A stretch of DNA of 20,373 nucleotides from an uncultured Selenomonadales bacterium (GCA_937877655.1 CALFJC010000167.1:1-20373), one strand, 5' to 3'; counted from the first letter of the stretch, positions 5,759 to 14,227 are shown. Numbers and translations: made by a program. Notes: a model not told the origin generated them from the letters alone.

Positions 5759-7255
5759 CTATTCTGCAATGACTTTCATTGTCGGGAAAAGCAAAACGTC
5801 GCGAATTGAAGGCGAATCAGTCAACAACATGACCAAACGATCAACGCCGATACCTAATCCGCCCGTCGGAGGCATGCCGTATTCCAAAGCGCGGATAAAA
5901 TCTTCGTCCATGACGTGTGCTTCTTCGTCTCCGGCTTCTCTTTGCTTAAGTTGTTCTTCAAAACGCGCCCGCTGGTCAATCGGATCGTTTAATTCCGTGA
6001 AACCGTTCGCCAATTCCCGCCCGTAAACAAAAAATTCAAAGCGATCCGTGACTCGCGGGTCGTCGAAATTCTTTTTGGCAAGCGGAGAAATTTCTGTCGG
6101 GTGATGAGTTATAAAAATCGGCTGAATCAGATCATCTTCAACCTTTGCTTCAAAAACCGCGTTCAAAATTCCGCCGATGCCAAATCTTTTTTCATAAGGA
6201 ACGCCCAATTCGTCCGCCATAGCCCGCGCTTCTTCGACATTTTCGCAGGAAAGGAAGTCTTTTCCCGTTTTATTTTTAACCGCGTCGTTCATACTCAGTT
6301 GCGGAGTCTCGGACAAATCCATTTCGACGCCCAGATAAGAAATTTTCGTTGTGCCGTTGACTGCAAGAGCCGCCGCGCAGACAATTCCTTTCGTAACTTC
6401 GATAAGATCGCGATAATCGGCGTAGGCTTGATAAATTTCAACCGAAGAAAATTCGGGATTGTGGCGAACGTCCATGCCTTCGTTGCGAAAAACTCTTCCG
6501 AGTTCATAAACGCGCTCGAAACCGCCGACAATCAGCCGCTTAAGGTTCAATTCGGTTGCAATTCTTAAATATAAATCGGCGTCAAGGGCGTTGTGATGAG
6601 TTATGAAGGGACGAGCCGCCGCTCCGCCCGCGATTGTCGACAAAACCGGCGTTGCAACCTCCAAAAAGTCTCTGTCGTCTAGATATTTGCGAATTGATTT
6701 GATAATTTTGTTGCGCTTGATGAAAGTTTCGCGCACTTCGGGGTTCATAATCAAATCAAGGTAGCGTTGACGATAGCGAATCTCCACATCTTTCAGCCCG
6801 TGAAATTTTTCGGGCAAAGGACGGAGCGATTTCGACAAAATTTTAAAATCTTCCACGCGAACGGTTAATTCGCCGCGTTTTGTCTTGAAAACTTGTCCGC
6901 GCAAGCCGATTATGTCTCCGATGTCCAAAAGTTTGAACTCGCTGTATTTTTCTTCGCCGAGAATGTCGAGTTTGAAATAAATTTGAATCGAACCGCTCTT
7001 ATCGGCAAGGGTTGCGAAACTTGCTTTGCCGTGACCGCGAATTGCCATAAGGCGTCCCGCAACGGAAACTTCGCCCGCGTCGACTTCGCCTTCAATTTCG
7101 CCGAATTCTGCGCGGACGTCGGAAGCATGATGAGAAATTTCGTAACGCGCCCCGAACGGCTCAATTCCCTTGTCGATAAAGCCTTTAAGTTTCTCGCGCC
7201 GAATGGTTATCAATTCATTTTCGTCAAAAGTTTGTTGCTGAAAATTTTTTGCCAT
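5759..7255 (-). CDS. lysS: Lysyl-tRNA synthetase, class II
   Basis: LysS attaches lysine to tRNA-Lys with ATP in the cytoplasm. The 498 residues match the usual length of about 500. The N-terminal OB-fold anticodon-binding domain is visible in VSVAGRLMAIRGHGKASFA. Class II motif 2 is FRNEGMDVRHNPEFSSVEIY. Motif 3 is GMPPTGGLGIGVDRLVML near the C-terminus, followed by SIRDVLLFP. The start at 7255 is set by a strong AAGGAGG eight bases upstream. The gene is transcribed alone, with its own promoter and terminator. It is divergent from the surface-polymer operon, whose promoter abuts its own. The usual greA or dus neighbours are not seen here. Confidence 0.98.
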   Translation of the reverse strand: MAKNFQQQTFDENELITIRREKLKGFIDKGIEPFGARYEISHHASDVRAEFGEIEGEVDAGEVSVAGRLMAIRGHGKASFATLADKSGSIQIYFKLDILGEEKYSEFKLLDIGDIIGLRGQVFKTKRGELTVRVEDFKILSKSLRPLPEKFHGLKDVEIRYRQRYLDLIMNPEVRETFIKRNKIIKSIRKYLDDRDFLEVATPVLSTIAGGAAARPFITHHNALDADLYLRIATELNLKRLIVGGFERVYELGRVFRNEGMDVRHNPEFSSVEIYQAYADYRDLIEVTKGIVCAAALAVNGTTKISYLGVEMDLSETPQLSMNDAVKNKTGKDFLSCENVEEARAMADELGVPYEKRFGIGGILNAVFEAKVEDDLIQPIFITHHPTEISPLAKKNFDDPRVTDRFEFFVYGRELANGFTELNDPIDQRARFEEQLKQREAGDEEAHVMDEDFIRALEYGMPPTGGLGIGVDRLVMLLTDSPSIRDVLLFPTMKVIAE

Positions 7256-7285
7256 AAATGATCCTCCTTCATGATCGATTTTGAA

Positions 7286-7314
7286 AATATAACATTTCTG
7301 CCGCCGTTTATCAA
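7286..7314 (-). promoter_or_regulatory. Predicted lysS promoter
   Basis: Minus strand: TTGATA (7309-7314), 17-base spacer, TATATT (7286-7291); each hexamer matches 5 of 6. I saw no T-box leader; the leader is only about 25 bases. Confidence 0.65.
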
Positions 7315-7324
7315 TCGCAGTTTA

Positions 7325-7353
7325 TTGAAAAAAGCTTTTCGGCATGTTAAACT
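7325..7353 (+). promoter_or_regulatory. Predicted promoter of the surface-polymer operon
   Basis: TTGAAA (7325-7330), 17-base spacer, TAAACT (7348-7353). It is back to back with the lysS promoter: the two -35 hexamers are only 10 bases apart, so the two polymerases probably compete or share a factor. Confidence 0.5.
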
Positions 7354-7381
7354 CTGTGAAATATTTTTTCGGAGGCTCGAA

Positions 7382-9796
7382 ATGGAAAAAGCAAGAGTCA
7401 TTTTCGCGGTGCTCGACAAAAAATTTTTGCGCAACGCGCTGACAATTTTAAATTACAATCGCGCAATGCCGTTCGTTATTTTGATGGACGGCGAAGAAAA
7501 ATTCATATCGCTCAACGAAAAAATCAAAATTCAAGTGATGCCCTTCGCCGCATTAAATCAAGTGATTGAACTTGGAAAGAATTTTTTGTGGCTGATTTGC
7601 GGAAGGAATTCAAATGAAGACTCGCCCGCCGTTTTGAAAAAATTTTTGGCGGAAAATGGCGTTCCGGAAAAAAATATCGTGAATTTTGAAGTCGTCGAAA
7701 GAATAAATCCTGTGTGGCTCGCCAATTTGCGTTATGTCGAAGAAAATTCGGTTGAAAGTTTTGCGACGGGCGAAAGTTTTGCGGAATGCGGGTTGGATTT
7801 TAAAAATTTTCCGGTTAAGGGCGTCAATCTTGCGGCTCCGAATCAAGATTTGCGCCAAAGTTTCTTGACGGCGCGACATATTTTTAAAAACGTCAAGCGC
7901 GGCGCGATAAAATTTGTTTTCATCGGACTTGCGCCTTATTCTTTGCAAATCGACAGCCGAAAAAATTTTTCGACCTGCGCGGACGATTTTGCTTATTCGT
8001 TTGCTCTTCGCGAGGATTTTAGCGGAGATTCTGCGCATGACAAATTGCTTGCCGAGCTTATCGGCGACAATATCAAAAAAATTTTCTCCGCCGTCACGAG
8101 TGCGCAAGCCGATTTGAATTTTGACAAGAAAAAATTTTCGCGGGACAAAAAAATTTCCGTCGGCGACATAATTTCTTGGGAAAATGAACTTATTCGCCTT
8201 ACAAAAACTTTTGATGCCGGGATCGTCGAAGAAAATCTGCGCGTTTTGGAAGATTATGTAAAGCTCTGCGCGGATAACGGCGCGAAACCTGTTGCGATTT
8301 TATTTCCGTTCGCCGCCGTCTTGAAAGAAAATTTCAGCCGAGAAATTTTATTGCTTCTTCGCCGAGAACTTCTCCGCCTTGAGAAAATTTACAGCTTAAC
8401 TTTGATTGACATGTTCGACGCGCAAGCCGATTACGAATGTTTCAGCGACTTGACGCATTTAAATTCGACGGGCGCGGCGATTGCAAGTGTGGCGATTGAT
8501 TTCAGACTGCGCGGAAAAGATTTTTTGCCGATTGAAAAGATTTTCCGCATGAATTACGAAGAAATTTTCAACGTGTCGAATTTTTTATCAAAAAACGCTT
8601 ACAACGAGGCTTTGGAAAAGTATTTCAAGCTCGCGGCGAAGAAAATTCGCGGCAAGAAGAAAATTTGCGTCGGTTTTGTCTCCGATGATCCGTCAATGTG
8701 GTGCGGCGATGATTTATTCAATCTTTTTGCGAAGAATAAGCGTTGCGAGACGACATTTTTTCTTTGCCTGCAAAAAAGTTTGCGCGGACAGCCGCTTATT
8801 TTGGAAGATTTCAAGCGCGGCATTGAAAATTTCAAATCACGCGGAATAAATGTCGTTGTCGTGACTGATGATAATCAAATTTTCCCCGCGCAGGACTTGC
8901 TGATAATGTTGCGCCCGTATTTCAATTATCTGCCGAAAGCGTTTGAACTTTCTTCAATCGGCGCGGAAACTTTGTTGGCGTATATGCCTTATGGCGTCAA
9001 TACGTCTGCTTGGAACCTTTTCGACACGCCGATTTATCATGTCGGTTGGAAAATTTTTTTCGAGACGCAATTTCATGTTGATTTGGTTGAAAAAAAATGT
9101 CGGACGGGAATGGAGCGCGGAATTTACAGCGGGCATCCGAAGCTTGACGATTTTTATAAAAATCCCGAAGAACTTACGTTTGATTGGAAAATGACGCGCC
9201 CCGATGCGAAGAAAATTATTTACGCGCCGCATTGGTCAATGGCGAGCGGGATTTTTTATTCGACTTTCCATTTCAACTATAAATTCATGTATGAATTCGC
9301 CAAAAGTCATCCCGAAATTTCTTGGGTGTTAAAGCCGCATCCTCTGCTTTTGGCGTCGGCAGTCGGACACAGAGTTTTTCCGTCGGCGGAGGAGTTCGGA
9401 AAATATTTGCAGGCGTGGGACGATTTGCCCAACGCAAAAGTTTTCACGGGCAGTTATTATCAAGGGCTTTTTGCCACAAGCGACGGAATGATTATGGATT
9501 GCGGCTCGTGGATTGGCGAATATCAATACACGCACAAACCGATGATTTTTTTGACTCGCGACACGCAAAAATTTAACGATCTCGGCAATGAACTTATGAA
9601 AATTCTTTATCGCGTTGACGGCAGGGATTTAAAAGGAATTGCCGCGCTCATGCAGAAAATTTTTATCGAAGGCAAGGACGAAATGTTTGAGGCGCGCAGA
9701 AAATTTTTCGATGAACATATGAACTACATGAAAGAAAACGGCATGACCGCAAGCGAATTTATTTTTAAGACCATCTCAAAAGAATTGCGGCTGTAA
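7382..9796 (+). CDS. SGNH-like hydrolase / CDP-glycerol glycerophosphotransferase-like fusion protein
   Basis: In-frame ATGs exist from 7271, but only 7382 has a ribosome site (CGGAGG, six bases spacing), giving 804 residues. Three parts can be seen. Residues 1 to about 110 are an alpha/beta region of unknown role. About 125-405 resemble an SGNH/AlgJ-type hydrolase or O-acyltransferase, with GES (Ser132) and D356-x-x-H359 in DLTHLNSTG. About 430-800 resemble TagB/TagF CDP-glycerol glycerophosphotransferases, with GHPKLDDFY (His585), APHWSM, KPHP (651-654) and DCGSWIGEY. There is no signal peptide or obvious membrane helix, so it is probably cytoplasmic or peripheral at the membrane. It is the first gene of the operon. 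Inference: it transfers a polyol-phosphate to a surface glycan and may also modify it by acylation. Confidence 0.8.
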   Translation: MEKARVIFAVLDKKFLRNALTILNYNRAMPFVILMDGEEKFISLNEKIKIQVMPFAALNQVIELGKNFLWLICGRNSNEDSPAVLKKFLAENGVPEKNIVNFEVVERINPVWLANLRYVEENSVESFATGESFAECGLDFKNFPVKGVNLAAPNQDLRQSFLTARHIFKNVKRGAIKFVFIGLAPYSLQIDSRKNFSTCADDFAYSFALREDFSGDSAHDKLLAELIGDNIKKIFSAVTSAQADLNFDKKKFSRDKKISVGDIISWENELIRLTKTFDAGIVEENLRVLEDYVKLCADNGAKPVAILFPFAAVLKENFSREILLLLRRELLRLEKIYSLTLIDMFDAQADYECFSDLTHLNSTGAAIASVAIDFRLRGKDFLPIEKIFRMNYEEIFNVSNFLSKNAYNEALEKYFKLAAKKIRGKKKICVGFVSDDPSMWCGDDLFNLFAKNKRCETTFFLCLQKSLRGQPLILEDFKRGIENFKSRGINVVVVTDDNQIFPAQDLLIMLRPYFNYLPKAFELSSIGAETLLAYMPYGVNTSAWNLFDTPIYHVGWKIFFETQFHVDLVEKKCRTGMERGIYSGHPKLDDFYKNPEELTFDWKMTRPDAKKIIYAPHWSMASGIFYSTFHFNYKFMYEFAKSHPEISWVLKPHPLLLASAVGHRVFPSAEEFGKYLQAWDDLPNAKVFTGSYYQGLFATSDGMIMDCGSWIGEYQYTHKPMIFLTRDTQKFNDLGNELMKILYRVDGRDLKGIAALMQKIFIEGKDEMFEARRKFFDEHMNYMKENGMTASEFIFKTISKELRL

Positions 9797-9836
9797 GATG
9801 ATTGTGGGTAGAAGAAACCCGGAGCATGTGGATTAT

Positions 9837-9902
9837 AGATGGAAAGGTGGTTAGGTGGCAAGATTGAAAGTAAAAGACTGGCAACTAAACATCTTTCCAT
9901 CT
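9837..9902. repeat. Intercistronic imperfect palindrome (GATGGAAAG family), copy 1
   Basis: The arms 9837-9860 and 9879-9902 match 20 of 24 positions after reverse-complementing. It shares the 16-base centre AAGATTGAAAGTAAAA with the element at 11845-11922. It occupies most of the 159-base gap between two operon genes and would form a long hairpin in the mRNA. No promoter or terminator signature was seen. Confidence 0.75.
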
Positions 9903-9955
9903 CGCCATTTCGAAAAAAGAATTGCGGTTGTAAAAATTTTTTAAGGGGAGATTTT

Positions 9956-11077
9956 ATGGGCAAAGGTGCCAACAGACTTGAGGCGATTACTCGGCAAAAT
10001 GAATTGCTCCAAGAACAGAACGATTTGCTTCGCGAACAAAATGAACTTTTGCGAAAGGCGACGGTTCCAAAAAGCAACGAGAAGGAAATTTTTGTCGAAA
10101 ACATTGAACGCGACGAAATGCGCAGCGGTTTTCTTGTCACGAGCCACAGAAAAAAATTGTGGAACGCGCAAATAAATTTGATTCAAGAGTTCGCCCGCAT
10201 TTGCAAGAAACATAATCTGCGCTGGTTTGCTTTTTACGGGACGTTGCTCGGCGCGGTTCGTCACAAAGGTTTTGTTCCGTGGGATGATGATGTTGATGTT
10301 ATGATGCTCCGTCCCGACTACGAAAAATTTAAGAGAATTGCGCCTTTCGAGATCAATCCGCCGTATTTTTTTGATGCTTGGTTCAATTATCGTTTGGAGA
10401 GCGAGCAGGATAAACCTTCTTCGCCGAAAGAAAATTTACAATTCGTCACGGCTGAACAGGAAAAAAATTGGGCGGGCTGGTATCCTTTTTGGCCGATTTT
10501 GAAAATCCGCGACAGTCGCACGGCAATGATTCAATGGCAGGAGCGGCGGCAAGTCAATCAAGGCATTTGGATTGACATTTTCCCTATTGACCCGGCACCA
10601 CCTTTTGAGGAGAAGCAACAGAGATTGAATTACGGCGCGGCGCGGGAATTATTTTTTGCGACGGCGTTACCAAATACAATGAGACAATCTTTGGAGCAGG
10701 GAAAAAAATCTCTGCTCGACCGACAAGTCTTGGAAGATTTTCTCAATCAAACACACAAGGAACGGGCACTGCGCTTTGAAAATTTTATGTTGAAAAATTA
10801 TTTTCCAGCCGAAAATATCGGCGAGTTCAGAGATTTGACTCTTGCAATGCGTCCCGCCGTAACGTATTCTATGAAAGATTTTGAGGAAGTTGTTTATCTG
10901 CCGTTTGAAAAAATAGAATTGCCCGTGCCCGTCGGTTACGAAAATGTTTTGACGGCGAATTACGGCGATTGGCACGAGATAAAACGCTACAATATTCACG
11001 TTATCGATTACAGTACCGATATTTCTTACGAAGAATATTTCAAAACGGCAGTTCAAATACCGTTTTTACAAAAATAA
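9956..11077 (+). CDS. LicD-family phosphotransferase with N-terminal coiled coil (paralogue 1)
   Basis: LicD proteins transfer phosphocholine or another phosphorylated alcohol from a CDP donor to surface glycans. The 373-residue protein carries the family core GTLLGAVRHKGFVPWDDDVD, with D110-D112 and D114 the metal and nucleotidyl-type acidic cluster, then MLRPDYEKF and NQGIWIDIFPID. The start at 9956 has AAGGGGAG upstream. An earlier ATG at 9839 lies in the palindrome and lacks a site. Residues about 11-35 are three heptads of Q-N-x-L-L-x-E, an obvious coiled coil absent from textbook LicD. It is about half identical by eye to the LicD at 13013-14179. No signal peptide or membrane helix is seen. 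The donor alcohol is unknown; the neighbouring cytidylyltransferase suggests a CDP-linked substrate. Confidence 0.88.
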   Translation: MGKGANRLEAITRQNELLQEQNDLLREQNELLRKATVPKSNEKEIFVENIERDEMRSGFLVTSHRKKLWNAQINLIQEFARICKKHNLRWFAFYGTLLGAVRHKGFVPWDDDVDVMMLRPDYEKFKRIAPFEINPPYFFDAWFNYRLESEQDKPSSPKENLQFVTAEQEKNWAGWYPFWPILKIRDSRTAMIQWQERRQVNQGIWIDIFPIDPAPPFEEKQQRLNYGAARELFFATALPNTMRQSLEQGKKSLLDRQVLEDFLNQTHKERALRFENFMLKNYFPAENIGEFRDLTLAMRPAVTYSMKDFEEVVYLPFEKIELPVPVGYENVLTANYGDWHEIKRYNIHVIDYSTDISYEEYFKTAVQIPFLQK

Positions 11078-11092
11078 TTTTTGGAGGTGACT

Positions 11093-11128
11093 TTGCGGCT
11101 GAAAAATTTTTGCCGCGAAATTTTATGA
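11093..11128 (+). CDS. Possible 11-residue leader peptide coupled to the cytidylyltransferase
   Basis: The only good ribosome site ahead of the cytidylyltransferase, GGAGG at 11083-11087, is 37 bases from its ATG. It lies close to a TTG at 11093. That TTG opens MRLKNFCREIL and stops at TGA (11126-11128), overlapping the ATG of the next gene as ATGA. So ribosomes could translate this short frame and restart. A GCGGC...GCCGC hairpin (11096-11116) lies inside it. This rests on position only; a hairpin that brings the distant site near the ATG would be an alternative. Confidence 0.35.
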   Translation: MRLKNFCREIL

Positions 11129-11844
11129 GCACAATAGCTTTGATTCTTGCGTCCGGAAAAGGACAGCGCACTCGTCAGGACATTCCCAAGCAATTCATTA
11201 ACGTTTACGATAAGCCGATAATCATTTACACGCTGGAAAATTTTCAAAAGCATCCCGAAATCGACGCTATCTTTGTCGTCTGCCTTGACGGCTGGCAAGA
11301 TATTTTGCGCGCCTATTCCCGCCAATACAACATTACGAAATTGGCGGAGATCGTCAACGGCGGCGCAACAGTTCAGGAGTCTTCGCGCAACGGAGTTTTC
11401 GCCATAAAGGAACGTTACTCGGACGATGATATTGTTGTCATTCACGACGGAATTCGTCCGATGGTTGACGAAGAAGTTCTCTCCGACGTTATCGCAACGG
11501 CAAGAAAATACGGCAACGGCGTTACGAGTCTCCCTTACAACGAACAGATTTTCAAAAAATTTGACGACACTTGCACGAAGGAATACATTGTCCGCGAAAC
11601 TCTTCGCCGCGTTCAAACTCCGCAGGCTTACAAACTCGGCAAGCTCTATTGGGCTTACAAAAAAGCTTTTGAGGAAGAAAAGGGAATTTACGGCTCTTCC
11701 TACGTCAATACGATGATGGTTGATTTGGGCGAAACTCTTTACTTCGCGAGCGGCTCCGATAAAAATATCAAAATTACGACGGTTGATGATATTGAAATGT
11801 TCAAGACATTAATTTCCGGCAAAAAAACTTCTTGGTTGAAATAA
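11125..11844 (+). CDS. IspD/TarI-type cytidylyltransferase
   Basis: This 239-residue enzyme has the nucleotidyltransferase fold of the IspD/TarI family, which joins CTP to a sugar- or polyol-phosphate to give a CDP derivative and pyrophosphate. The N-terminal loop is ILASGKGQRTRQDIPKQF (family G-x-G-x-R and P-K-Q-F elements). A second signature is VIHDGIRPMVDEE, where IspD usually has HDAARP. A later YIVRETLRRVQTPQAYK matches the QTPQ block. Given its neighbours (LicD, glycerophosphotransferase-like, SDR) I infer a surface-polymer role such as CDP-ribitol or a related CDP-polyol, rather than isoprenoid synthesis. A longer in-frame ORF starts at 10969 inside the preceding gene. The ATG at 11125 precedes the natural MSTIALILA fold start, but it lacks its own ribosome site. 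Confidence 0.88.
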   Translation: MSTIALILASGKGQRTRQDIPKQFINVYDKPIIIYTLENFQKHPEIDAIFVVCLDGWQDILRAYSRQYNITKLAEIVNGGATVQESSRNGVFAIKERYSDDDIVVIHDGIRPMVDEEVLSDVIATARKYGNGVTSLPYNEQIFKKFDDTCTKEYIVRETLRRVQTPQAYKLGKLYWAYKKAFEEEKGIYGSSYVNTMMVDLGETLYFASGSDKNIKITTVDDIEMFKTLISGKKTSWLK

Positions 11845-11922
11845 AAGATGGAAAGATCAAAAGATGGAAAGATTGAAAGTAAAAAAACTTTCCACCTTTC
11901 CATCTAGCCATCTTTTCATCTT
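11845..11922. repeat. Intercistronic imperfect palindrome (GATGGAAAG family), copy 2
   Basis: The arms 11845-11880 and 11887-11922 match 29 of 36 positions after reverse-complementing, with a six-base A-rich loop. The centre AAGATTGAAAGTAAAA is identical to that of the element at 9837-9902. It begins at the cytidylyltransferase stop and fills nearly the whole gap to the SDR gene. It may act as an mRNA hairpin or be a REP/MITE-like insertion. Confidence 0.8.
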
Positions 11923-11945
11923 GTAACCTGAAATGAGGAATTGAG

Positions 11946-13016
11946 ATGTACATTAACCATAAAATTTATTCGGACGATATAAATTCCGTTGCCAATGAAA
12001 ATTTGCAGTGGGAAAAATTGTCGGGAAAAAATTTGCTTCTCACGGGTGCGAGCGGGCTTGTCGGCACGGTTCTTGTCGATGTCCTTATGAAAAAAAATCG
12101 CGCCGAAAATCTCAACGTGAAAATTTTCGCGGCGGGACGCAATGAAAAAATCGCCAATGAAAGATTCGCCGATTATCTCGGCGACAAAAATTTTGAGTTC
12201 CTTAAGCTCGATGTCAACGCGCCGATTGAAATTGATTTTCCCGTTGATTTTATAATTCACGCGGCGAGCAATACCCACCCGCTCCTTTATTCGACAGACC
12301 CCGTCGGTACAATGATGACAAATATTTTGGGCACTTACAATCTTTTGGAGTTCGGACTCCAGAAAAAGATTGAACGATTCGTTTTCGTGTCCAGCGTCGA
12401 AATTTACGGCAAGGCTCTTGACGAAGATGATCTTTTCGACGAAAAATATTGCGGCTACATTGACTGCAACACGCTCCGCGCAGGTTATCCCGAAGCCAAA
12501 CGCGCCGCCGAAGCTCTTTGTCAATCTTATATCAGCCGCCACAATCTCAATATTGTCATTCCGCGTTTAAGCAGAATTTACGGCGCGACAATGCGTCTCA
12601 ATGATTCAAAAGCAATGAGCGAATTTATCATGAACGGCGTGCGCGGCGAAGATATTGTTTTGAAAAGTAAGGGCGTGCCGAGATTTTCTTACTGTTGCGC
12701 GACCGACTGCGTCAGCGGAATTCTTTTCTGCCTGTTGAAAGGAAAATGCGGCGAGGCTTACAACGTTGCCGATTCGAGCGAAATTCTTTCCTTGCGCGAA
12801 ATTGCCGAATATATCAGTTCGCTTGCCGGAAAAAAAGTTGTTTTCGAGTTGCCGAGCGAAACGCAGGCGAAAGGTTTTTCAAAGGCAGTCAATGCGATTA
12901 TGCCCAATGAAAAACTTCGCGGGCTCGGTTGGACGCCGAAAGATGATACTCGCTCCGGCGTGAAAAAGACCGTCGAAATTTTGCGGGCGATTGTAAGTAA
13001 GGAGCGGTTGACTTGA
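11946..13016 (+). CDS. NAD-dependent epimerase/dehydratase (extended SDR)
   Basis: This 356-residue extended short-chain dehydrogenase has the NAD-binding GASGLVG (about 36-42) and the catalytic Y181-P-E-A-K185. FVSSVEIYG supplies the serine of the triad. The pattern is typical of nucleotide-sugar epimerases, dehydratases and reductases acting in the cytoplasm. GAGGAATTGAG precedes the ATG. Its stop overlaps the start of the next LicD gene by four bases (TTGA), so the two are translated together. In this operon it likely changes a CDP- or other nucleotide-linked sugar before transfer by LicD. The exact sugar cannot be read from sequence. Confidence 0.93.
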   Translation: MYINHKIYSDDINSVANENLQWEKLSGKNLLLTGASGLVGTVLVDVLMKKNRAENLNVKIFAAGRNEKIANERFADYLGDKNFEFLKLDVNAPIEIDFPVDFIIHAASNTHPLLYSTDPVGTMMTNILGTYNLLEFGLQKKIERFVFVSSVEIYGKALDEDDLFDEKYCGYIDCNTLRAGYPEAKRAAEALCQSYISRHNLNIVIPRLSRIYGATMRLNDSKAMSEFIMNGVRGEDIVLKSKGVPRFSYCCATDCVSGILFCLLKGKCGEAYNVADSSEILSLREIAEYISSLAGKKVVFELPSETQAKGFSKAVNAIMPNEKLRGLGWTPKDDTRSGVKKTVEILRAIVSKERLT

Positions 13017-14179
13017 AAAAAGAAGTTAGAGTTCAAAACCAAAACCAAAACGAAAATCCGCTGAACGTTTTGATTCGGCAACAAAATAAATTGCTTGAAC
13101 AGCAAAATCAACTGCTCCAACAACTCCTTGACCAAAAAAAGCAACCGTCTTTTGAAAATCTTTTGTTGGACGGCGAAAAAATTTTTGTCAAAGATTTGTT
13201 CCGTGACGAAATGCGCGAAGGATTTTTGGTAACGACGCACAGAAAAAGACTTTGGAACATTCAACTCAATCTCATTGCCGAGATAGATCGCATTTGCAGA
13301 AAACACAACATCAGATATTTTGCTTACGGCGGAACATTGCTCGGCGCGGTTCGTCACAAAGGTTTTATTCCTTGGGATGATGACGTTGATATTTCGATGC
13401 TCCGCCCCGACTACGAAAAATTTAAAAAAGTTATCGCAAGCGAAGTTAAGCCGCCGTTTTTTGCCGACTCGTGGCAGAATTACGAAGTGGAGGGAGAAAA
13501 TCTTTCGCCGCTTGAGAATAAAAATTTTCAATTTGTGCCCGACATGCAAAGGAAAGTTCATCCCGAATGGTTTCCTTTTTGGCCGATATTAAAATTCCGC
13601 GACAGCCGAACGACAATGATTCAATATCAGCGGCGGTCTCGCGTGAATCAAGGCATTTGGATTGATATTTTTGCATTTGATCCTGTGCCGCCTTTCGCCG
13701 AAGAGGATGTCGAGCGGCAAAAAATTTTCGATACGGTCGAAGCACTTTTTTCTGTGATAACAAGCCCGGATATTGTGCCAAAAATTCCCGAAGATATTTC
13801 GCCGTTTTTATTGGATCGTAAAAGTCTGGAAAATTTCGCCGCGCTTCCGCACAATCGCCGCGTTGCCGAGTTTGAATCGTTCATGCAGAAAACTTTTTCG
13901 TGGTCTGCGCAATTTGTCAGCGAAGTTCGCGGGCATTTCACTAACATACGCGCTTGTTCCTACGCTTTGAAAAATTTTGAGGAGACGGTTTATCTGCCGT
14001 TCGAGGAAATGGAAATTCCCGCGCCGAAGGGCTACGAAGATTGTTTGGTTTCACAATACGGCGATTGGAAAACGCCCGTTTTTTACACGTCGCACAATAC
14101 CGATTTCAGCGCGGATGTTTCTTACAAAGATTATTTTGATCAAGTTCGTCCTTTCGTGAGGACGCCCGCTCCGAAATAA
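13013..14179 (+). CDS. LicD-family phosphotransferase with N-terminal coiled coil (paralogue 2)
   Basis: This is a 388-residue paralogue of the LicD at 9956. The core is GTLLGAVRHKGFIPWDDDVD, with Asp122-124 and Asp126 as the acidic cluster. MLRPDYEKF, YPFWPIL-like FPFWPILK and NQGIWIDIF blocks are shared. The start is a TTG at 13013 with AAGGAG eight bases upstream; it overlaps the TGA of the SDR gene. Residues about 18-45 are a Gln/Leu coiled coil (QQNKLLEQQNQLLQQ) and residues 5-15 are Asn/Gln rich. Possibly the two LicD proteins pair through these coils. Differences concentrate in the central and C-terminal substrate regions, so the paralogues may use different acceptors. Confidence 0.88.
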   Translation: MKKEVRVQNQNQNENPLNVLIRQQNKLLEQQNQLLQQLLDQKKQPSFENLLLDGEKIFVKDLFRDEMREGFLVTTHRKRLWNIQLNLIAEIDRICRKHNIRYFAYGGTLLGAVRHKGFIPWDDDVDISMLRPDYEKFKKVIASEVKPPFFADSWQNYEVEGENLSPLENKNFQFVPDMQRKVHPEWFPFWPILKFRDSRTTMIQYQRRSRVNQGIWIDIFAFDPVPPFAEEDVERQKIFDTVEALFSVITSPDIVPKIPEDISPFLLDRKSLENFAALPHNRRVAEFESFMQKTFSWSAQFVSEVRGHFTNIRACSYALKNFEETVYLPFEEMEIPAPKGYEDCLVSQYGDWKTPVFYTSHNTDFSADVSYKDYFDQVRPFVRTPAPK

Positions 14180-14227
14180 TTTTTAGGGGCTGTTTGTAAA
14201 CTCTGACAGTGACGGTTATTTTTCCGC

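Noticed and set aside
7610..8107. 165-codon minus-strand open frame inside the SGNH/glycerophosphotransferase gene
   Set aside because: Shadow of a well-supported plus-strand gene; rich in Arg/Phe/Ile as expected from complement of AAA/GAA codons.
12758..13561. 267-codon minus-strand open frame over the SDR and LicD genes
   Set aside because: It crosses the overlap of two clearly supported plus-strand genes and shows no recognisable motif.
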